From: Psococerastis gibbosa
Lineage: Eukaryota > Arthropoda > Insecta > Psocodea > Psocidae
Length of the DNA: 64,000 nt
Direction of reading: 5' to 3'
Assembly: GCA_963971405.1 (NCBI GenBank)
Contig: OZ020486.1
Location: 21,661,419-21,725,418, forward strand
Part shown: positions 10,600 through 22,757 of the stretch, piece after piece
Position numbering within the stretch: the stretch's first letter is position 1
How the letters are laid out: each line of letters starts with the position of its first letter
The notes under the pieces: model-generated
Seen by the model: the letters and a program-made list of their open reading frames with translations, nothing else
What the model was told of the DNA's origin: nothing
The model's database searches: none
Position numbers and translations under genes: made by a program

Positions 10600-11526
10600 T
10601 ACTAAATAGAGAAACTAAACCGAAAGCAGAATAGGTTGCCTTTCCATCATCAAGGTTTTGTTGTGAAGAAAAAAGGTATTTTTGCCTTCCAATTAATAGC
10701 CTACGTAGTATAAGGAAAGCTTTGTGATGGTCGAAATTTTCGATTCCGGAACACAAAAAAGTGGTTTTTACGAACTGTCTGTCTGTATGTCTGTCGGTCT
10801 GTTCATCGATTTCCGGGCAAACTACTCGGCCGATTTTGATGAAATTTGGCATGTTCTGCATGTAGGTTCACAAAAATCATACCTCGGAATGTTTTATTTT
10901 TAATTTGGGGCTAACTCGATTTGGGGGGGCTTTATTCTCAAAAAACTCCAAAAAAACGTCTAAAAAAAATTATTTCCCAAAAACGGCTCCAATGGTTTCT
11001 TTTAAATTAACATTCTGTATATTGTAGTTGTTATTAATGTTGATAAAATGCGGGGGGTCGCTTGCCCCTTGATAGTTTGCTTCTGGGGGTAAAAAAATAA
11101 AAATAACTAAATTTTCATGAAAAATTACTAAAAAATAATTTTTCTGCGAAACCTTTCTATCGATGATTCATATTTTCAGGTATGTTTTTGGTGTTAAATT
11201 GAGTAACGAAACCGGATAGGTTGCTTTCCCAGAAAAGTATTTGGTTTTGTACAAAAAAAATGTTTTTTTGAAAAAATGATAGAAAATTCACGCTCAAATG
11301 CATTGCGTGCCCTGCCAGTATTGCTGTGTGGTAATGTGTTGGTCTGACCTATCTAGAATTTACCCCACCTCCAGTGACGTCAGGTGGACAACCCCCCGAG
11401 ACATCGGAAATTTAACCATAGGAAAATTATTTACCATGAAATTATTGATTTTCTCTATCTACTAATTTTGATAAATTGGAAAGCATGTTCGAGTAAATTC
11501 GGTCCGGTTCTTTTCATTCGCTCTTG
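10600..11526 (+). repeat. interspersed repeat family A, copy 2 (long)
   Basis: A full-looking copy starts TAAGGAAAGCTTTGTGATGG at about 10710. It passes through TCGATTTCCGGGCAAACTAC and GATGAAATTTGGCATG and ends near GAGTAAATTCGGTCCGGTTC. Bases 10600-10706 repeat the unit's own 3' portion (the stretch after AGGTTGC and TTTCC), so a partial tail precedes the full unit. No conserved protein was found. Confidence 0.75.
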
Positions 11527-13075
11527 GCCCACCTCATATTTCATCCTGCGGACGGCCATGACCCTAGGATTATTACTTACTTTGGAACCACGGTACTCAT
11601 ATCATCTGTTTCGGTACCCATACTAATTGAAAGCATGTGCGGGTTCACTCGTATACCAGTTCTTTTTTATGCGTTTGGAGGACCTCTTATTGTGCATACT
11701 TTAGTAATAACGGGTAGTTATAAATATTTGATAGGCCAAATTTCAATTTGTTATTAATCATTTAACTATTTTCTTCTGCTTCCACCACCGACCGGATCAA
11801 GGTGAGCCTGGTGAGGCCACGCAAAGTAGACGCAAGGTGGTGGCATCAGCCTTTTTGTGTGCTATTTTACATATTATCTGAACAACCCAACTATTTATAT
11901 ATTTTCAGTAGAGAAAATTATTCTTTCATTTTCGAGGTGATTCCTATCTACGGTTCCGATCTTTTTGACACCGCCTTCCTGGATTCGCCTTGCGAACGGA
12001 GAAAATGGGCATGGCGACCCTAATATTCTATTATCAAATCAAGCTCATTTCATTTTACAGCTACTATTAGTACCAAAATTCAATAATATGCTGATGCAGA
12101 CTTCATAAAATTATTTTTGACATCCCACGACAAATGTGTAAATAAAACTTTTAATGGAAACCCTGTGTGGCTACGTGTGATTTTTGGCACATTATGTACA
12201 TAAGTACTATGGTAGGAGCAACGAACTCATCCAGTGAACTTGTATCTCCACTTTGTTTCTCCATTACGTACTGTACATGACTCATAACATAACGTTGTGC
12301 TGGCTTTTTACACGCACTATTAACTCTCTTGAGATGACTTCCTGTAAGGCTGCATAAAGAAAAAAAATAGCGAAAAAGTTAAATAGGGCGGAACGAGCTA
12401 GGAGAGGTGGCCATGCTACCCGTGCATGATATTTGAGCTCTGCCTTAGCAGATGCTGAGAACTTTTTTGTGCATAATTATGAAGCTACTTGGAAGAATTA
12501 TGGCGTTGTCAAATGAGTGTTAGTGTTGACATATGAGAATACTCGCACAGAATAATGGCCGATGTCGTCATGTTTTGCAAAATAGAGGATAAGCAGATGT
12601 CCGCTCTTCAGGGCCAGTTGACACTAAAGACTAAACCCCATTTTTTAAATTAGTTCCAGCAACAGTTGGCGCCACATATTATTTTTTAGTGCTAGCATAA
12701 GGAAAAGTTTACGTCATTGGCCTAATGTAAGCCCAGAGAGCAGGCCTAAGTGACCTGAAATGGGCTATGACTGTAACAACTTCAGACACGGATCTGGGGA
12801 ATCCCACCCCCATGTCACTTTGGCATTAAACTACAGCTTGTTTAATATATATTTTTAGTTGTGATAATTATATAGTATTAATGGGGAGATCCTAGATAGG
12901 CTAAATACATTGATATTTTAGGAATATTCATCTAATTATTGAGACGGTGACCAATGTTCAACTTCCGGAAAATTTCTTCACAACTTTTCATTTCGTGACC
13001 CTCTAGTCCTAAAACCACCCCCGTTCATGTTATATACAGTGTATTTATATAGTAGATACAGTATGTACCCTATAT
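11527..13075. other. unassigned stretch
   Basis: No repeat from the rest of the window and no exon with matching splice signals was recognised. An AAATAGCG patch and AT-rich segments are present. Short open frames look random. Confidence 0.4.
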
Positions 13076-13077
13076 AT

Positions 13078-13256
13078 CGACTTCGATGGCCAGGTGGTAA
13101 CGTGCTTGCACTTGTGCGAGTCCTTTTACGCCATGCAATCGAAGACGTGTCGTACTCATCACGGGTAATAACCTACAGAGGCGACTGAAAAGGTCAATTG
13201 GATACATTCATTAAATTGTTTGTATGCGATTTATCTTTAAAAAAAAATATATATAT
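13078..13256 (+). repeat. SINE family E, copy 1
   Basis: Starts CGACTTCGATGGCCAGGTGG, with an A-box-like TGGCCAGGTGG and a B-box-like TGTGCGAGTCC, then ACCTACAGAGGCGACTG and an A-rich tail with ATAT. It matches 43301-43476 over its whole length. It is probably tRNA-derived. Confidence 0.75.
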
Positions 13257-13260
13257 ACAT

Positions 13261-13650
13261 ATGAATATCGATTTTAGGAAACACTGCAACTTCCGTAGAT
13301 ATTAATCAAATTCTGATGAAACTTGACACAAAGATTAATCATAGAAATATCTAGATCAAGTTCGTTTGCCAGAGTGATCCATCATTTTTTTCAAAATGGC
13401 GGTCGACCAAAAACTTAAAAAAATTATATCTCAGTTAACATTGGTTGTAGAGGGATGGGATAACATGAGACTGAAAGCCGTTCGCTTTATGTACGATAAT
13501 GGTCATTTACACTTTTTACGACAAATAATTTCAAAATGGTGACCAGTCATTGTGAACATGATGATTCGTTTGGACTGAAAAAAAAAATGGCCTAAATTGT
13601 CTTGAAATGGCCAGATGTCGCAGAAACCTCATTTCGTAACATCTTTATTC
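13261..13650. repeat. likely old interspersed repeat
   Basis: The words CTGATGAAACTTGACAC and TTTCAAAATGGCGGTCG recall common invertebrate repeats, and GATGAAA-CTTG resembles family A. There is no second copy in the window to define the ends. Confidence 0.3.
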
Positions 13651-13760
13651 GTGGTAAAAGGTTATTTTAATACTATTTTTAATTGCCTTTCACTCATGGG
13701 ACAAGGTAATAGCATATAACATTCAATTAGATTTATATTATAGTAGGCAACATCTTAAAT

Positions 13761-13965
13761 AAACAAATAAATATTGACTTTTTGTTCTATTACTACTAAG
13801 CCGACCGAGCGGAGTTAGAGCTATAAAGCCCTCTCTTACACTCAACTAGGGACTGTCTGCATTACATGCCGTGCGAAGTATGTCCAGAAAACGTAGTAAG
13901 TGTGGGACTCGAACCAACAACCTTTCGGGTGAAAGTTGGAGTTTGTACCACTTCTCTACATGTCG
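13761..13965 (-). repeat. tRNA-derived SINE family D, copy 1
   Basis: On the minus strand it begins ATGTAGAGAAGTGGTACAAA (A-box-like) and has GGTTCGAGTCCCACAC, a perfect pol III B box (GGTTCGAGTCC). It ends in a tail including TAATAGAACAAAAAGTC and ATTTATTT units. Copies at 49096 (plus) and 50212 (minus) share the whole layout. Confidence 0.85.
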
Positions 13966-13984
13966 TGACTGTTGCATATCATAT

Positions 13985-14998
13985 TGCATGAAGACCGGGT
14001 AGCTCCCCCCCCCCCAAAAAAAAAAATCTGTTGACGCCACTGCCTGTCGGCCTATCCCAAAGTATCGGACAAAATTAATTATCCTTTACCTCTAAAAAAT
14101 GAATACTGTGACAGCTAATCCTTATTACCCATCTTCTCGTTGATACTTTGATAACATAACACATTGCCTAAACTGGCCGACTCGAGATGCCGCTTACGGC
14201 GTACGAGCTATTCAATGTTGAGGTTGACGACCCTACTCTGTTGTCTTCCGGTTTTTCGTGCTATCATTTAAACGACGGCGCTATTGCCATGTCACATGTA
14301 CCAACAATTGACAGATATGAATTCGTCATTAGCTACTTTACATGCCCATATATTATATTCTGAACGGCATTTATGAACGTACTCTTGCATAATTGAAGAA
14401 CGCTGAACCTTAAATAAATAAATAATAAATAAATATATATTTCTGTAAAACTATAAACTACAAGTAATCAACAAGTAATTGACCAGAAAGTATATAAAGT
14501 AAAGCCTTGCACTGCCAACGATGCCCCTTTTATTTTTTCGGGCATTATTGGTATTTTTTATTTATTTATTTATTGTTTCTGCATGCATTTTAACCATTGG
14601 CAATTGACAATCTCAACCCACACCTGCTACATATTAGTTTTACACAGGCTAGATGCCACAGAGACTATCACAGCCTCGTGAATCATGTAACCCCGGTTCC
14701 TAAATGCTATCGTACAGGTATATTGTTGCGAAAGCATATTTTTATTGCCTATAAAATGCGGCTCTCCCAAAAGAAGGAGATGGGCTTTTTATTATTACAT
14801 CGCTAATAAAATGAGCCTTTATTTACAAAATTGCGACTGCTGTGGGAATGCTGATAGTTACATCATTCTTACTAAATACTATAGGTCTTAGGTTCTACTA
14901 TATCTGTATTTTGAATAAGCTTACAAAGTTATTTTAAAATAGGTATTCAAATCATTTCCCACGGGGGAAAACTCCTGATTCGAGCACTTTCAATAAGT
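13985..14998. other. unassigned AT-rich stretch
   Basis: Contains TAAATAAATAAATAA patches near 14411 and 14558 and no recognised gene or complete element. Confidence 0.4.
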
Positions 14999-14999
14999 C

Positions 15000-15250
15000 C
15001 AGGTCTGCAAATTGTAAACATGACTCCTGTCAAAATACGTAACCCCCCCCCCCACTATTTCGGGATATTATTTTTAAAAAAAAAAACACGGGGAGACCCC
15101 TGGGCCCCCTGCAGCTATATTCTTCGTCTAGAAATCTAACCGTTGCTGCTATCAAAATGCGTACACCCCCACTATTTCAAGCTTATTTTTTCAACCCATT
15201 CCCCCGTGCAGACCCCCGAGTCCCCTTCAGGCCTCGGGTGCCTGCGCAAG
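15000..15250 (-). repeat. G-run module repeat (family K), two units
   Basis: Two units follow each other, each with CAAAATGCGTA-like sequence, a C-rich tract, ACTATTTC, a T-rich tract and GAGACCCC(T/C)GGGCCCCC-like sequence. They match modules at 34490-34800 and 50650-51200 and, on the opposite strand, 9100-9310 and 16780-17000. Confidence 0.6.
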
Positions 15251-15664
15251 GGACACTTAGGTCATGCCCCCTAACTTAAAAGCTGCATAGGTCCATGTCT
15301 AATGCCTAATGCCAAATGCCACCCCCTCGAAAACCTATAGGTAGACCAAAAGAAATAGATGGGAGGTCTCACGAGACTGACGAGAGGCAAAACAGCTAGA
15401 TGAGTGCCGTGGCGGGGAATTTGCGAGTCTCCTCCCAGACTGATTCAGCCACCCTAACGACAACAGCATGAAATAACTAGAAAGCAGCAAAATAAAGTTC
15501 CTAGTCCTCTGGTCCTTGCTTATCAATCTAATGAAGGTATGGTTGTCATGAAAAGGTGTTAAAACTATATTATGCAGTGCTTAATGCATGAAATTTCTCA
15601 CAAATTAAGACGAATACCTATACAGTATATAGGACTCTGCAATAGGTCCCCGTAATAACGATAT

Positions 15665-15812
15665 TTCTTCTTTATCAAATTACAGCCGGCTGGCTGGATG
15701 GCAGCAACATGTACCATCGATTCCTCCACTCCCCCCGATCCTGGCAAGCCCTCTTCAGCTCCACGTATGTATTGTCGGTTCACGCCTTCTATGGTTCCTT
15801 TTATGATGCAGC
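15665..15812 (-). pseudogene. LINE fragment, second copy with internal deletion
   Basis: The minus strand reads CIIKGTIEGVNRQ, then jumps to TYVELKRACQDRGEWRN, the same ORF2 tail as 6630-6836 with the GRPR block deleted. Downstream sequence (TACATGTTGCTGCCATCCAG) matches the 3' flank of the first copy. This copy keeps the W of the family-typical DRxxWR, which the other has lost. Confidence 0.7.
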
Positions 15813-16029
15813 TTATTTATTATTTAAAAAAAAATTAAATAGCCTACACAGATAATAATAATAATATATTTAATTCATCAAGAGTTGCAAAACAATAATT
15901 GTTTATAATTTTGTTTTCCTATGACCAGCAAGCAAGCAGTCCAATCCAATCTTACAAAGCTCGGTTCCCGATCCTATTCCAGCAATGAGTCATGTGCAAG
16001 AGCGCAACCTAAAATAAAGTGTTGCGGAC

Positions 16030-16270
16030 AATAGTACCTGGCAAGGTGAATGGCCTGGCGTTGCGCAAAATGATGGCCAAGTTCATTGAGAGATGTTGTC
16101 CCATATCTTGGCTGGGTTCACTAACCGCTCTGGACGCCACGACCTACTTTTAACTCTTTTATTGGTGAAGTTCGTTGACCCAGCCAGCTCACCACGAGAG
16201 GTCAGAACCTGCACATAGCACACAATACACAGCAAAGCTGTACTTGTGCATAATGAAGACTTCTGATTCA
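16030..16270 (-). repeat. possible repeat N, copy 1
   Basis: GTCCCATATCTTG, a GGGTTCA block, TTTTAA-CTTTT and GTTCGTTGACC-AG appear in the same order as in 17860-18060, with much divergence. The pair probably derives from one SINE family. Confidence 0.4.
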
Positions 16271-16779
16271 GCAAGACCGTAGAGCCATTATTATGAAAGA
16301 AAATTTTGTTATTCCTTACATAAGCTGTGATAGTGAATGGTGCATACTTTGCGGCCCCTGACCTTGAGTTTGTTGAGCTATTTTATCAAAAAAAGATAGG
16401 TGGCTTTTAACTTAGTCACCCACTGAGCCTGCCAGATTTATTTTTCAAAAAACCGGGAGGTTTCAACTCATACAGTATACTACTAGTATAGTTTTCTTTT
16501 TTTTCGACATCTAGGGCTAAGTAGCTTAAAAAATATTGGCATCACTCAATAAACTGGGTAGGCTTCAATGAAAAATTTCAATTTTCTTAAACTCCGCAAA
16601 ATGTAGGCTACTTTATTTTTTTGCTTATCTAGGCCTATAGTTAACTTAAAATGTTTATACTAACACCAGTGGCGGATTTCCCATTTTTAATATGGCTATA
16701 GCTCTCAACCTTGTTCACAAATAGTGGGCCTCCACGGGGAAAATGGACGTACGCAGCTTTTAAACATTTAGATGTGACA

Positions 16780-17010
16780 GGCGAGGAATACAATTGTACG
16801 TAAGGGGGGCCCGGGGGTCTCCTCCGCTAGAAATATTTGGAAAAATCGGCTTAAATTAATGGGATTTTACCCATTTAAATAGCAGTAACATTTAGATTTT
16901 ACAGGCAAACAATACAATTGCACATAAGGGGGCCCGGTTAATTTTTTTTTTTTTTTTTTTTTTAATTGGTTGAAATTAATGTGGTTTTACGCATTTATTG
17001 TAGTAGCCGT
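16780..17010 (+). repeat. G-run module repeat (family K), two units
   Basis: Two units of about 120 bp contain GGGGGGCCCGGGGGTCTCC or a decayed form of it, TAAATTAATG(G/T)GGTTTTAC and TTTTACAGGC-AA-AATACAATTG. A poly-T tract of about 24 bases near 16942 separates parts of the second unit. Confidence 0.6.
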
Positions 17011-17381
17011 TCGGGTTTTACTGGCGATGATATTAAAAAAATAACTAATAATCATTTAGCAATGTTTTATATCCCAAAAAATTAGAGAGAAAAAAAATAA
17101 CAATGCGTAGGTGCCATAGCAACCACAAAAAGGAATAGGAGGCTAGTTTATTCCTTATTTCAATTGATGAATATACTGGTAGCTGTAAACAGGGGGGTCT
17201 CCCCGTTTTTATAGTATTTTGTATATATACATATATACCTATTGTATAGGTATACAATTTATGCTTTCTCGCCTCCGTCCGTGTCTTAATTTAGTTCATT
17301 CTTTTCTTAGTTTTTTGTTTCATTCAACAATATTATCTATTTATTTTCATCCATCAGAAACCAAGTTAAGCATGTCCAATA

Positions 17382-17640
17382 GAAGACTCGTATCTGTACT
17401 TGGTTAAGTCATGCTTTCGCCTGTTTCATTGCGTCAATGGTAAGCTTGTCTCAGCTTGTCCATTATCCCTTATATTCACACGGAAACAATACAAATAATG
17501 TCCGAAATCCATGGGGTTGTTGGCATTGGACAGGGGACCTATGGGCCACTATAAGTAGGCCTGGGTTCACAAAGAGTCCTTCAAAAAAAATTACAAGACT
17601 TGCATGTCCAATAGAAAAATTAAATTGCTGAGGCCAAGGC
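17382..17640 (+). repeat. repeat family G, copy 1
   Basis: GAAGACTCGTATCTGTACTT, TTGCGTCAATGGTAAGCTTG and GGACAGGGGACCTATGGGCC are shared in order with 39042-39300. It is SINE-sized and its origin is unknown. Confidence 0.7.
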
Positions 17641-17859
17641 CATTCATTCTCACTTTCAGTGTATATATAGCCTAGGGTAGACCAAGATCGAAGGGATAGG
17701 CTATCCACTCAATGCACTGAAGACTCTCGCCCATCCTAAAACCGGAGTCAATGACCCATTTCGTATGGCGGTTAGATCATTGAACCCACGAAAAAGTGTA
17801 GCTTATGAATAACCGTGGAATAACTAAAATGTGAGTAGACAGAATGTTAGTCATTAGCT

Positions 17860-18060
17860 CAAAGGCCAAGTTCTCAGTTAAGGACAAGCGAGTAGGAAGT
17901 ACTGGAAGATGGGAGCTGTTCCCCAATGTCCCATATCTTGAGGTAGCGGGTTCAAAGACCCCTAGAGCTTCAACTTGGTTGGATTGACCTAGTTTTAAGC
18001 CCTTCACAGGCCCGAGTTCGTTGACTTGACGTCTCCTCGTGGCCTCACTGTGGATGCCCT
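17860..18060 (+). repeat. possible tRNA-derived repeat N, copy 2
   Basis: TCTCAGTTAAGGACAAGCG could be an A box and GCGGGTTCAAAGACCCC a B box with its stem, a tRNA-like arrangement. It resembles 16030-16270 in its downstream part. Confidence 0.45.
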
Positions 18061-18319
18061 ATTACTATAAGTTTTTGGTTCAACTTATACAATATCATAG
18101 ACTATGCCTATCACATCATTTTGAATTTATAAATAAAGAGGATCACTCTAAAATCTGTTACCTTATATAATTTTTAATACCATTTGGTACGTAAGTTATG
18201 TTATAAATCACTATCCAAGTAGTAGAAGCCAATTTCACCCACAAAATTAAAAGGAATTTTTTTATTTGTGGTGTTATAATTTTTTAATTACCTTGATTGT
18301 AAATTTCTTCCCCTTATCT

Positions 18320-18694
18320 GCAGCCCAATCATGGTGATTTGGGATTAACATAATACCGGGGTTTATCAAATTGTTTCAAACAAATGAGTGCAAATTGCGC
18401 AGGAAATTCAAATTGATAAATTAATCCTCGGCTATATTTTTGGTGAGTTTTCAATTTTTTCTCCCTTAGATGTAGACACATAAATTAAAATTCATACTAT
18501 ATTTCAAAATTCTAACTGTAAATTTTAATGTTTATTACTATTTCCTTCAATTAAAAACTCTCTTGTAACCCAATAATTTATTAATTTGAATTTCCCGCGC
18601 GTATTTTAACACCATCACGAGACAACTTACTAATGTGGCATTAAAAAATTAACCCCGGGATTATGTTAATCCCAAATTGTCATAATACGGTTGC
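18320..18694. mobile_element. family I MITE, copy 1
   Basis: The left end GCAGCCCAATCATGGTGATT and onward to ACCGGGGTTTA is mirrored by AACCCCGGGATTATGTTAAT and onward to ACGGTTGC, giving inverted ends of about 45 bp. The 375-bp element matches 37331-37690 in the opposite orientation. It is non-coding. Confidence 0.8.
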
Positions 18695-19081
18695 AGTTTA
18701 AGGGAGTTTAACTACACTGCACTGAAACAAACAAAAAAATCGTTAAAATGCTTAAACGTATTCGTATTTGGATAGACCAAACTGTAACTTACGTATAGTA
18801 TTAAATTTAATAAGAATTATAATTTATAAACTAACCAAGTTCGTGGTAATCCAGGGGTGGCCAAGGTCTATGGGCAGTTTCCCCTTAATATAAAGGACAT
18901 TTGGGCCTGGGCTGAGAAAATGGGGACTTCAGAAAACCATGAAAATCCTGGAACTTTTCCAAATAAGTTTTTTACTATAGTACTAGTATACTTTTACTAG
19001 TACATGGAAATTCCAATTATCCAAACTCGCATTATTCGATACACTGTTAGACAAGTAACATCGCGACTTGTTACTTGGCTA

Positions 19082-19266
19082 CAAGGGCGGATTTTTCCTC
19101 CGATTTATGGGGGGGGGGGGGCGTCAGCGGGCAGGTTCAGTAGGTTATATCATTACAAAACATTATTATTTTTAATTCCCATTGTAAATCCATTGTTATC
19201 TAGTGTAAGTTCATTTTATTTTGAGGGGGGGCTTGGACCCTCTGACCCCCCTAAAATCCGCCCTTG
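19082..19266. mobile_element. short hAT element 2, perfect TSD CTTGGCTA
   Basis: Ends CAAGGGCGGATTTT and AAAATCCGCCCTTG form a perfect 14-bp inverted repeat. CTTGGCTA flanks both sides (19074-19081 and 19267-19274) without a mismatch. It is 185 bp with poly-G near each end and is non-coding. The perfect duplication suggests a fairly recent insertion. Confidence 0.9.
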
Positions 19267-19655
19267 CTTGGCTACTTGTGAATACTTTGAGTTTCTTTTA
19301 TGTGCAACGTGGTACTCTTTCTCGTTTAGTTGATAAAAACAATCGGACAGTACCGAAAATAAGATCTTTTTAAACAAAATGTACCCTTTATTTAAACTGA
19401 AACTATCCGAAAATTTGAATATTCACATATGATTCGTATAATTGGAGTTCTAGTGTAGGACTTGTGTGGAGTTGTGTATCGTATGTAGGCCTAGGTGCCC
19501 TTTTTAGAGTTTCGGGCTGGATTAATAATTTCAGATTTTCCCTTCTATATCTCTTTTGAAGTTATTACCTCCAATTTACAATAGCTATGTCATTTATTGA
19601 CTATCGTGTAATTAGATGAGGTGCTTGATGTCTCACCTGAATTTTTGAATGCTCC

Positions 19656-20046
19656 TTAGGCGGCGTTTCCACCGACCTCTCATTGCAGAATGCAAAGACA
19701 TTGACGTGGTAGCAGACATTCAAGACTTAGGCGATATTCCACCAACCTCTCATTGCAAAATGCAAATGACATTGACTGAAATTTGAATTTTTCTTTTGTA
19801 AGAAATCTATTGAAACGTTTGTACTTAACATCTCCCATGACGCCATTTTTTAATTTTAGTTTGGGATTTTACTTTAAGATCATTGATCAATTTTAACTAT
19901 GGCATGGAGAAAAACAAAAATTTCCGTCAATGTCATTTGCATTCTGCAATTAGAGGTCGGTGGAATACCCGCCTAAGTAGCGAATGTCTGCTACCACGCC
20001 AATGGCTTTGCTTTCTGCAATGAGAGGTCGGTGGAAACCCCGCCTT
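19656..20046. mobile_element. family B two-tier palindromic MITE, copy 3
   Basis: Outer ends TTAGGCGGCGTTTCCACCGA and GTCGGTGGAAACCCCGCCTT enclose mirrored GACGTGGTAGCAGACATTCA blocks. These enclose a second pair of ends (TTAGGCGATATTCCACC, and GGTCGGTGGAATACCCGCCT). The whole is 391 bp and would fold into one long hairpin. Confidence 0.8.
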
Positions 20047-20084
20047 ATATCAATTTTATGGAATCTTGTTGACTGAGCGTAGAA

Positions 20085-20195
20085 TGTGTCGGTGCCCATA
20101 CAGCAAGTCCTGCTGCGGGATGACAGGGAGTTAAGGCCTTTAGAACCAATTAGAGCCCCCCCCCCCTCTCTCTCGCGGGACACCAACGCCACTAG
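20085..20195 (-). repeat. small repeat P, copy 2
   Basis: Matches 10285-10400 (GCAAGTCCTGC, GGGATGACAGG, poly-C, GGGACACCAACGCCAC). It abuts the family B element. Confidence 0.5.
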
Positions 20196-20549
20196 TTTTT
20201 GTACAAAGTCTAATTTCACAGTAAACATTCATTGTTGAGCTATAAAAAATTTAATACCCATTAGAAAAAACATTTCTCGACATGTATGGTTCTATGCAAT
20301 GTGTACAGTATGTACATAAGCATGTCGTATGTTCAACATGAGCATTGAGCATATTTTATGCATAATAGCGTGCAGTGACTCCGTCGTGGTCGAAAATCTA
20401 CTTAACAGCCAACAAGTGTTGTCTTCATTAGCGATCCTAAATGTGGCCAAATGTAATTAAGAACTCAATAGCAGATCAATGTACTGCAAAATATACTGCA
20501 TTGTACATAATGCCAAGCATCTTCCAGTTAATACAGACTTATGGAGTGT

Positions 20550-21150
20550 TATATATTAATAAGAGATAAAGAGAGAGATTAACGTATTTTGAGGTCACGG
20601 GAAAAAGGAAAGAGGGAGGTTTTTACGAAGCGTCTGTCTGTTGATCTGTCAGCCTGTAATTCGATTTGGGGCCAAACTACTCGATAGAATTTGATGAAAT
20701 ATGAACGTGACCAAAATATTGGCAACGGATTTTTGTTTAATTTTTCATTTTAACTTCATTTTTTGGGGGGGGGGGGGGGGGTTGTACTCCAAAGACCAAA
20801 AACCGCCAAAAGACGACAAAAAATTATTTCGCCAAACCGGTTCTTACGATTTATTTTAAATTCACATGTAGCCTAATTTAGTTTTCACGTAAACAAAATC
20901 CTTGATAGTTTAGTTCAGGCCGAAGAAAAAAATGCCATAAAAAAAATTCCCGCTGAACCCTCCCATCAATGCTTTCTAACTTTAGGTATGTTTCAGGTGC
21001 TAAATAGAATAAATAGAGTAACAAAACCGAATAGGTGTCTTTCCCAACCAAGATTTAGATTTAGAAGAGAAAATGTTTTTGTAAGATATGATTGTGCATA
21101 CCTGTATGCATTGCGCACCATACCATTGTTATTGTGTAGTATTCCATTAT
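20550..21150 (+). repeat. interspersed repeat family A, copy 3
   Basis: ACGTATTTTGAGGTCACGGG, the CTGTCTG tract, GAATTTGATGAAATATG and the closing AACAAAACCGAATAGGTG block follow family order. A 17-base poly-G tract occurs at about 20765-20781. Confidence 0.65.
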
Positions 21151-22365
21151 TTTTCTGCCCACTGCAGGCTATGCAACAGTCCTATCGATCCATCCAGTGC
21201 TTTAGTATTTGGAAAATATATAGGCAGCCGGTATATAACCTTTCAGTTAACTAAATCTAAAAGCCGTGAAATTCGCTATGGGAATATTTCGGAAAACATG
21301 AAAGTAGGTATTTTTCTGGGAAAAAGAGGAAGAAGGTATTTCTCTTCTCAATGATCCTAATAAATGAACATGTCGGTGTCTCAGGCCTTCACCCTTTTGG
21401 AAGCACTCACGTTATTTTCAACAAAAATATTATTTCCTTTGTAGAATCAGAATGACATTGGCTAAGAGCCTTCTCCTCTTTCATACTTTTATTGTAAAAG
21501 TTACACCATGTCCAACACTCACATGGCACCATTGACACCTTCAAGTCCCTCATGGTTTTTTGTAATCTTAAATCCTAAGTGCCATTTGCTTCCATCTATG
21601 TTTTCTATCATTCTACCGGAGTTCTCTTGAGTGCACCAGGGTCCCCCAATCCTTCTAGCGATATAATTTCGAACCTTCTTAGTTAGGCTTATATTGTGAG
21701 GGGGGAAAAGTGGGAATTCTGTAAACCTTGCAAAGCCAGCCCAGAATACTATAAGGTCTCAAAACACCTACTGATAAATAAATAAAATGCTAGATCCCTC
21801 AGATCAAGGGAGAATGGATCGCTTCAGGTCTCGCGCTTTGTTATGCTTCACGCATGAGCGTTGTGTATCAAGGAACCCACTACTTTGCGCCTATTTTTCC
21901 GAAAATTTCCTCAGGCCTACACCTAAATCTCCACCAACGTTTCTTCTCGCAAGGCAAACCCTTGGGGAGGCCCTACCTGGATCCCCTTATACTGGCGGTA
22001 CAAGAACTAGACTTTCCCATCGCATCTCATTATTTATCTTGTAACATTCTATTGATACAACCTGCACTTTGCCACCTTCTTCGCAGCCACTTAGCGTTCC
22101 CAGGTTTGGCAACAGGAAGCCTGTGACATCAGCAATACCCGTTATTTCCACAATGTGTACCTGTACCTAGGAGGGACTCATCGCGCCGAATGACCTATAA
22201 CAAGCGGCACAATGTGGACTGTTGACTAGTGTCCCACATTCTCTTCCGGGGTCGTTGGCTTTTCTCGTCCGCGTCATAGGGAACGCGTGCCCTCCCGAGC
22301 TCTTCCGGGAGAGACGACGCGGCGTTTCGGCCGCGTACACCAAAGCCTGTTCCTTACCAAACTTT
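21151..22365. other. unassigned stretch with a GC-rich island
   Basis: No match elsewhere in the window. Bases 22170-22360 are GC-rich with several CpG sites (CTCCCGAGCTCTTCCGGGAG is a near palindrome at about 22292-22311). This is unlike the AT-rich surroundings and could be an isolated promoter or an element fragment. No exon could be defined. Confidence 0.35.
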
Positions 22366-22367
22366 CC

Positions 22368-22757
22368 GAAGGCGAATATTCCACCGACCGGCTAGGGCTA
22401 AATACAAATACGGTGACGTGGTAACAGACATTCAAAACTTAGGCGGGGTTTCCATCGACCTCGCATTGCAGAATGCAAATGACATTGACGGAAATGTTTG
22501 TTTTTCTTTTTATAGAAATCTATTAAAATGTTTGTAATTAATGACGCATTTTTTAATTTTAGTTTGTTTGTTTGTGATTTTACTCTATGATCATTGATCA
22601 ATTTTAACTGTGGCATAGAGTAAAACAAACATTTCCGTCAATGCCATTTGCATTCTGCAATGCAAGGTCGGTGGAAACCCCGCCTAAGTCTTGAATGTCT
22701 GTTACCACGTCACCGTATTGGTATTTAGCCCTAGCCGGTCGGTGGAATATGCACCGA
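22368..22757. mobile_element. family B two-tier palindromic MITE, copy 4
   Basis: Outer arms AATATTCCACCGACCGGCTA and TAGCCGGTCGGTGGAATAT-like sequence flank GGTGACGTGGTAACAGACAT and its mirror. The inner element, 22439-22687, starts TTAGGCGGGGTTTCC and ends GGAAACCCCGCCTAA. This is the cleanest two-tier copy and is non-coding. Confidence 0.8.

Noticed and set aside
13078-13256. A short protein-coding exon in the SINE E repeat
   Set aside because: The second copy does not keep a common frame, and pol III box-like words explain the conservation.
19950-20228. 92-codon minus-strand frame near the family B element
   Set aside because: It crosses from a MITE arm into small repeat P; both parts are repeats.
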